In this document: piece by piece, positions 5,981-8,819 of the stretch
Layout: each line of letters opens with the position of its first letter
How positions within the stretch are numbered: the first letter of the stretch is position 1
Origin: Bryobacterales bacterium
Lineage (GTDB): Bacteria > Acidobacteriota > Terriglobia > Bryobacterales > Bryobacteraceae
Length of the DNA: 8,819 nt
Assembly: GCA_009697495.1 (NCBI GenBank)
Contig: SHUN01000092.1
Coordinates: 1 to 8,819 of the forward strand
Direction: 5' to 3'
Notes under the pieces: generated by a model
Told to the model about the DNA's origin: nothing
Seen by the model: only the letters and a program-made list of their open reading frames with translations
The model's database searches: none
Translations under genes and position numbers: made by a program

Positions 5981-6232
5981 AACTTCGATTCTTTGCAATA
6001 GGGGCGATTCGATGCGGAAGGCACCGGCGAAGCGGGGAGTTGCGATGGGACGGGACGGCCGAATTATGGGCTTAGAACCCGGTGGAACCGATGGCCTGTG
6101 CCGGATACGGGACGGGTCCATAAGGAGCGCAAACAGGATCACGAGCCCTTTTATGAATCGGCCAAGATGCATAATCTGTTGCGTTGCACGTGGAATACCA
6201 ATTCAGGCGTTGGTGCTGTGACGGCGGCGGAC
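5981..6232. other. Gene-free spacer
   Basis: No convincing gene is present. Short open frames occur on both strands (for example 5967-6221 plus and 5954-6172 minus), but they have no good ribosome binding site and no recognisable domain. The spacer should contain the promoter of the ferritin-like gene near 5981-6040, but no clear -35/-10 pair is visible. Confidence 0.45.
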
Positions 6233-6330
6233 CGCTCCCTTACGGTCGCGGCTCGGTAACGCGGGCGGCTCGGTAACGCGGGCGTCCCGCTCCCTTACGG
6301 TCGCGGCTCGGTATCGGAGGGCTCGGTATC
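6233..6330 (-). repeat. Cluster of dispersed repeats: two full and two partial copies
   Basis: CTTACGGTCGCGGCTCGGTA occurs at 6239-6258 and 6294-6313, each extended leftwards by CGCTCC (6233 and 6288). The 17-bp unit GGCTCGGTAACGCGGGC is tandemly repeated at 6250-6266 and 6267-6283. A further GGCTCGGTATC fragment ends at 6330. The cluster lies 13-110 bp past the stop of the gene ending at 6343. The same repeat overlaps the stop at 4223. Both full copies face the same way relative to the upstream gene, as expected of a repeat associated with 3' gene ends. Confidence 0.8.
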
Positions 6331-6342
6331 TCAGGAACGAAT

Positions 6343-7203
6343 TCATTTGGTCGCACCAGTCGTCTCGTCGGACGAAGTAATTGCCCGGGCTCCGGTTTGG
6401 GCGAGGAGTTCTTTGGCGCGGGCGACTTCATCCTCAGACCGGCAGTGTACGGTGACGAGAATGCCGCCCTCCTGGATTTGGCCTACGTAGCGTCTGGCGG
6501 CGGGGTCCGGCGGGCCGGCGGCGTCGACGGCGTCAATCGCGCCGCCGACCACGCCTCCGGCGCCCATACCGGCGAGCGCGCCAAGGAACGGGGCAGCCGC
6601 CAGAGGACCGATACCGGGGATGGCGAGCGCGCCGATGCCGGCGACGAGACCGAGGGCACCGCCAATGGCGACGCTGGAAGTAACGACGGCGGTGCTGTTG
6701 CCGGCGCGGGCATCCCGGTCATGAGAGATGTCTTTGGAGCCAAGAATATCGGGCGAGAGAATCGAGACATCGTCCTTCGAAAACTCCGAAGTAACGAGGC
6801 GTTCGACGCTTCGATCCGCTTGCTCCTGATCGTAGAAAACACCGAATACCGCAATCACCTCACCCTCGGTGAGCGGCCTGGAGATGCTTGAAACGTGGAT
6901 GCCATCGCCGGCCTTCACTCCCGTCAAGTTGACGGTCCAGCCGGCGTATAGACGCAAGGCCGGGAACTCCTGATTGGCCAGCTTGTGGACCACGCCTTTG
7001 CTGACGAACACGAATTCCGCGCCGTCGTCGACGCAAGCCAGCGTACATTTGCGGGCGGACATTTTAATGTTGGTGCCGGGGGCAATTCTATGGTGCGATG
7101 GACCACAAAAACTGTCGCTGATATGTCCGGTCCAGGTTTGAACGACGGGTTCCAGGGTGGAGGGTAAAAACGGGGAGGATGTCTCGGTCATTTTGATACT
7201 CAT
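6343..7203 (-). CDS. Cys/His small domain fused to a glycine-rich stress-type module
   Basis: This is a protein of 286 residues with two parts. The N-terminal part (about 22-108) begins TWTGHISDSFCG and contains SARKCTLACVDDGAEFVFV. It ends in a short beta strand pattern (NLTGVKAGDGIHVSSI), resembling small beta domains found in uncharacterised secreted or membrane proteins. Cys33, His37/His38, Cys53 and Cys57 could bind metal or form disulfides. The second part begins VIAVFGVFYDQEQADRSVERL (about 116-136), the ferredoxin-like opening of YflT/general-stress-protein-17M-type domains. It then has a glycine/alanine-rich hydrophobic hairpin (about 172-226) and a closing strand-helix (GGILVTVHCRSEDEVARAKELL). 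The glycine-rich region suggests membrane association. ATG 7203 was chosen; ATG 7191 and TTG 7257 are alternatives, all without a good Shine-Dalgarno. The family assignments are from memory of motif style. Confidence 0.75.
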   Translation of the reverse strand: MSIKMTETSSPFLPSTLEPVVQTWTGHISDSFCGPSHHRIAPGTNIKMSARKCTLACVDDGAEFVFVSKGVVHKLANQEFPALRLYAGWTVNLTGVKAGDGIHVSSISRPLTEGEVIAVFGVFYDQEQADRSVERLVTSEFSKDDVSILSPDILGSKDISHDRDARAGNSTAVVTSSVAIGGALGLVAGIGALAIPGIGPLAAAPFLGALAGMGAGGVVGGAIDAVDAAGPPDPAARRYVGQIQEGGILVTVHCRSEDEVARAKELLAQTGARAITSSDETTGATK

Positions 7204-7249
7204 ATGGTTTAACAGTGCAAGTGCAGGGCCAATTACCGCGCCTGTTTCC

Positions 7250-7282
7250 GGTGACAACGGTGACCAAAGACAGTCAGGTGAC
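7250..7282. promoter_or_regulatory. Three GGTGAC hexamers at 9-bp multiples
   Basis: GGTGAC occurs at 7250-7255, 7259-7264 and 7277-7282, start-to-start spacings of 9 and 18 bp. They lie 47-79 bp upstream of the chosen start of the stress-module gene (minus strand), within the 113-bp gap after the hydrolase. Iterated hexamers at fixed spacing can be regulator sites. They could also be chance in GC-rich DNA. Confidence 0.25.
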
Positions 7283-7316
7283 CGCGGGACGTTACAAGAG
7301 CGGCCAGGCGTTGGGG

Positions 7317-8123
7317 TTATGCTTTGAGAAACGCCAGAAGATCCGCGTTGAGAATGTCCTTGTGGGTGGAGCAGAGGCCGTGCGGGGCTCCGGAGTAAAT
7401 CTTCAATGTCGACCCTTTGATGAGCTTGGACGATGGCAGGGCGGAGGAGGCGAGCGGCACTATAAGGTCATTCTCGCCGTGGATGATGAGCGTGGGAATG
7501 TCGAACTTCTTGAGATCCTCGGTGAGGTCGGTTTCCGAGAAGACCCGGATGCAGTCGTATGCGCCGATGAGACCGGCTTGCATGCCTTGGAGCCAGAAGG
7601 AATCGCGGAGACCTTGGGATGCCATATCGCCGTAGAAAGGCAAGGAAACATCCTGGAAAAATTGGGAGCGATCAGAATGGACCTTGGCGCGAATTTCGTT
7701 GAAGACTTCGATCGGCAAACCGCCGGGGTTATCGGCGGTTTTGAGCATTAACGGGGTGACTGAACCAATGAGCACGGCTTTGGCGACGCGTTTGGCGCCG
7801 TGGCGGCCGATGTAGCGGGCGACTTCGCCGCCGCCGGTGGAGTGGCCGATCAAGGCCGCGCCGCCGCAGCCGATGGTTTCGATGAGGGCGGCGAAGTCAT
7901 CGGCATAGGTATCCATGTCGTTGCCTGTCCAGGGCTGGCTGGAGCGGCCGTGGCCGCGGCGGTCATGCGCAATGCAGCGGAAGCCGTTGGCGACGAGGAA
8001 TAGCATTTGATCTTCCCAGGCGTCGGCGGAGAGGGGCCAGCCGTGGCTGAAAAAGACGGGTTGGCCTGTGCCCCAGTCCTTGTAATAGATGGTTGTGCCG
8101 TCGCTGGCGGTTATGGTGGGCAT
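7317..8123 (-). CDS. Alpha/beta hydrolase, non-heme chloroperoxidase/esterase type
   Basis: This is a full-length alpha/beta hydrolase of 268 residues; the chloroperoxidase/aryl esterase group is usually 270-280. It has no signal peptide, so it is likely cytoplasmic. The catalytic triad is clear: Ser95 in the nucleophile elbow GHSTGG (93-98), Asp219 in GENDLIVP (216-223) and His248 in GAPHG (245-249). The oxyanion motif HGWP is at 27-30, and [12 protein letters not shown] (54-65) is typical of the group. Members hydrolyse esters or lactones and, with peracid formation, can halogenate in vitro; the natural substrate is not shown by the sequence. The ATG at 8123 has no clear Shine-Dalgarno. The gene is divergent from the small acidic protein gene across 49 bp. 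It precedes the stress-module gene by 113 bp on the same strand and may share a transcript with it. Confidence 0.93.
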   Translation of the reverse strand: MPTITASDGTTIYYKDWGTGQPVFFSHGWPLSADAWEDQMLFLVANGFRCIAHDRRGHGRSSQPWTGNDMDTYADDFAALIETIGCGGAALIGHSTGGGEVARYIGRHGAKRVAKAVLIGSVTPLMLKTADNPGGLPIEVFNEIRAKVHSDRSQFFQDVSLPFYGDMASQGLRDSFWLQGMQAGLIGAYDCIRVFSETDLTEDLKKFDIPTLIIHGENDLIVPLASSALPSSKLIKGSTLKIYSGAPHGLCSTHKDILNADLLAFLKA

Positions 8124-8142
8124 GCAAGTTATTCAGCAAGCC

Positions 8143-8152
8143 AGTGGCCACT
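8143..8152. promoter_or_regulatory. AGTGGCCACT palindrome between divergent genes
   Basis: AGTGGCCACT is a perfect 10-bp palindrome in the middle of the 49-bp gap between the hydrolase (minus) and the acidic protein gene (plus). Its position would let one regulator control both directions. The palindrome is seen; binding is inferred. Confidence 0.35.
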
Positions 8153-8172
8153 AATGTGCAGCGGGAGTGAGC

Positions 8173-8457
8173 ATGAAGAATCAAGACGAACAGGGAATTG
8201 AACCGGTTGCCGAGGTGGAAAGGCCAGAGAAGGGGATGGGGCCTGGGTCTGCCGGGCAGTCCGGGGATACGCAGGGGTTGTCGAATGTCGCGGAGGCGGA
8301 TTCCGAGAGCGTGGCGGAGTTGGCAGAGGAGGGGCAGTATTTGGAGGCGGAGTTGATTATGGGGATGGAGGATACGCCGGAGGGAGAGGTGCGGGAAGTG
8401 CGAACGAAGCAGGTTCCCCAGGACGATGTGCCGTTGGAGTATCTGAATCAGGATTAG
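8173..8457 (+). CDS. Small, strongly acidic hypothetical protein
   Basis: This is a protein of 94 residues with no family I can name. It contains about 24 Asp/Glu against 6 Lys/Arg, and no Cys, His, Trp or Phe. The N-terminal half is Gly/Ser/Glu-rich and likely disordered. The C-terminal half (about 47-94: VAELAEEGQYLEAEL, then VREVRTKQVPQDDVPLEYLNQD) looks more ordered and conserved in style. ATG 8173 was chosen because GGGAG (8163-8167) lies 5 bases before it; a GTG at 8167 overlaps that site and is less likely. It is divergent from the hydrolase across a 49-bp gap containing a perfect palindrome. Such small acidic proteins are often stress-linked, but nothing here proves this. Confidence 0.7.
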   Translation: MKNQDEQGIEPVAEVERPEKGMGPGSAGQSGDTQGLSNVAEADSESVAELAEEGQYLEAELIMGMEDTPEGEVREVRTKQVPQDDVPLEYLNQD

Positions 8458-8590
8458 ATGATGGCGGCCAGCCCTCCCAACGAGCGATGGCGACGGGGCC
8501 GGCTGAGCGATGACGGATTGGATGAGGCGGAGGAACGAACGGGCGACGGGATCGGCGACGGCGGCGATGCCGGGGAAGAGCCAGCCCTTA
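8458..8590. other. Convergent intergenic spacer
   Basis: This 133-bp GC-rich gap lies between the acidic protein gene (plus) and the truncated gene tail (minus). A 56-codon plus-strand frame starts at 8458, directly after the TAG, but it is Arg/Gly/Asp-rich and lacks its own ribosome binding site. I do not call it a gene. No clear terminator was seen. Confidence 0.4.
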
Positions 8591-8683
8591 TTAGGCGGCG
8601 CGGCGCATCAGGCGAACGGGGAGCGTGATGATCCGTCCGATTACCTCCAACACACCGCCGACAGCAATTCCGACCGGTGCGTG
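8591..8683 (-). pseudogene. C-terminal remnant of a gene cut by an insertion sequence
   Basis: On the minus strand 31 codons, ending in TAA at 8591-8593, read like a real protein tail: APVGIAVGGVLEVIG followed by RIITLPVRLMRRAA. It is a hydrophobic, amphipathic segment with GC-rich third positions. The frame is closed on its upstream side by a TGA at 8684-8686, which lies inside the likely IS end starting near 8681. The simplest reading is that an IS inserted into this gene and only its last 30 residues remain here. The parent family is not recognised; the tail suits a membrane-associated protein. A chance short frame is the alternative. Confidence 0.45.
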
Positions 8684-8819
8684 TCAAGAACTTTGAGACA
8701 CTCGGCGAAATAATTTAGTGAGTTTTCCTTTCTGTAGTAGTCGATGAGTCGGGCTTATTGATCCAGACTTTTTCCGGGAGCGGGTTGACGACCGGAGCTT
8801 TGCGGACAAACCGTTCCGG
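8681..8819 (-). mobile_element. Partial insertion sequence running off the right edge
   Basis: The element probably begins at GTGTCAAGAACTTTGAGACAC (8681-8701; outer GTGTC and GACAC are inverted), about 14 bp beyond the stop of a partial transposase-like frame (8715). The element end and transposase stop lie close together, as in compact ISs. The other end and the target duplication are outside the window, so family and boundaries are unproven. Confidence 0.4.
8715..8819 (-). CDS. Transposase C-terminus, partial at right edge
   Basis: An open frame of 34 codons enters from the right edge on the minus strand and stops at TAA 8715-8717. It reads PERFVRKAPVVNPLPEKVW, then INKPDSSTTTERKTH. The 'ERFVRKxP...LPxxVWINxP' pattern followed by a Ser/Thr-rich tail resembles the C-terminal end of IS transposases I have seen in environmental bacteria; I recall this as style and cannot name the family. 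The catalytic part would lie beyond the window. The adjacent likely IS end at 8681-8701 supports the call. Confidence 0.4.
   Translation of the reverse strand, partial: PERFVRKAPVVNPLPEKVWINKPDSSTTTERKTH

Noticed and set aside
5116..6075. 319-codon open frame on the plus strand
   Set aside because: It is antisense to the ferritin-like gene and spans the coiled-coil gene start; a Gly/Phe/Val-rich shadow produced by GC-rich codons on the other strand.
5954..6172. 72-codon minus-strand frame with a hydrophobic N-terminus
   Set aside because: No Shine-Dalgarno before the ATG, and the peptide becomes Pro/Arg/Ser-rich without a recognisable domain.
4223..6330. The dispersed repeats as a CRISPR array
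   Set aside because: Copies are irregularly spaced, partly tandem and partly inside a coding end; there are no uniform spacers and no cas genes.
7215..7751. 178-codon plus-strand frame
   Set aside because: Antisense to the hydrolase, whose full catalytic triad is intact.

Overview
The window comes from a Gram-negative bacterium of fairly high GC content. It carries an inner-membrane Mla/MCE lipid transporter (permease, ATPase and substrate-binding subunit) and an outer-membrane-type lipoprotein. The phylum cannot be fixed from this stretch. The dispersed 'TEPRP'-type repeat, the small stress genes and the insertion-sequence debris would suit an environmental lineage of the Planctomycetota or Acidobacteriota kind, but that is an impression and not a measurement.

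Layout: (1) 1-563 has no convincing gene. It holds a pair of 11-bp direct repeats (77-104) that look like a recombinase or IS end, an imperfect hairpin and a TGACCA inverted repeat. (2) 564-4097 (+) is a tight four-gene operon: a dual-BON lipoprotein, an MlaE-type permease, an MlaF-type ATPase (overlapping by ATGA) and an MlaD-type MCE protein with a long coiled coil and a C-terminal OmpA-like module. Its likely job is to move phospholipid between the inner and outer membranes. (3) 4223-5172 (-) is a two-gene operon of small helical or coiled-coil proteins of unknown function, with a perfect TATAAT and a strong Shine-Dalgarno. (4) 5347-5937 (-) is a non-heme bacterioferritin-like protein with an inverted repeat in its leader. 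(5) 5938-6342 is a gene-poor spacer ending in a cluster of dispersed repeats. (6) 6343-7203 (-) is an unusual two-module protein: a small Cys/His domain joined to a glycine-rich 'general stress protein' type module. (7) 7317-8123 (-) is an alpha/beta hydrolase of the non-heme chloroperoxidase/esterase type. (8) 8173-8457 (+) is a small, very acidic protein divergent from the hydrolase. (9) 8591-8819 (-) looks like a gene tail cut by an insertion sequence, whose transposase C-terminus runs off the right edge.

Taken together, the window reads as an envelope-maintenance operon beside a cluster of small stress-related genes (iron storage, stress-module protein, hydrolase), edged on both sides by possible mobile-element remains. 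The strongest leads are the BON-lipoprotein/Mla linkage, the OmpA-like tail on the MCE subunit, the Cys/His plus stress-module fusion, the dispersed repeat that supplies a stop codon, and the IS-truncated gene at the right edge.
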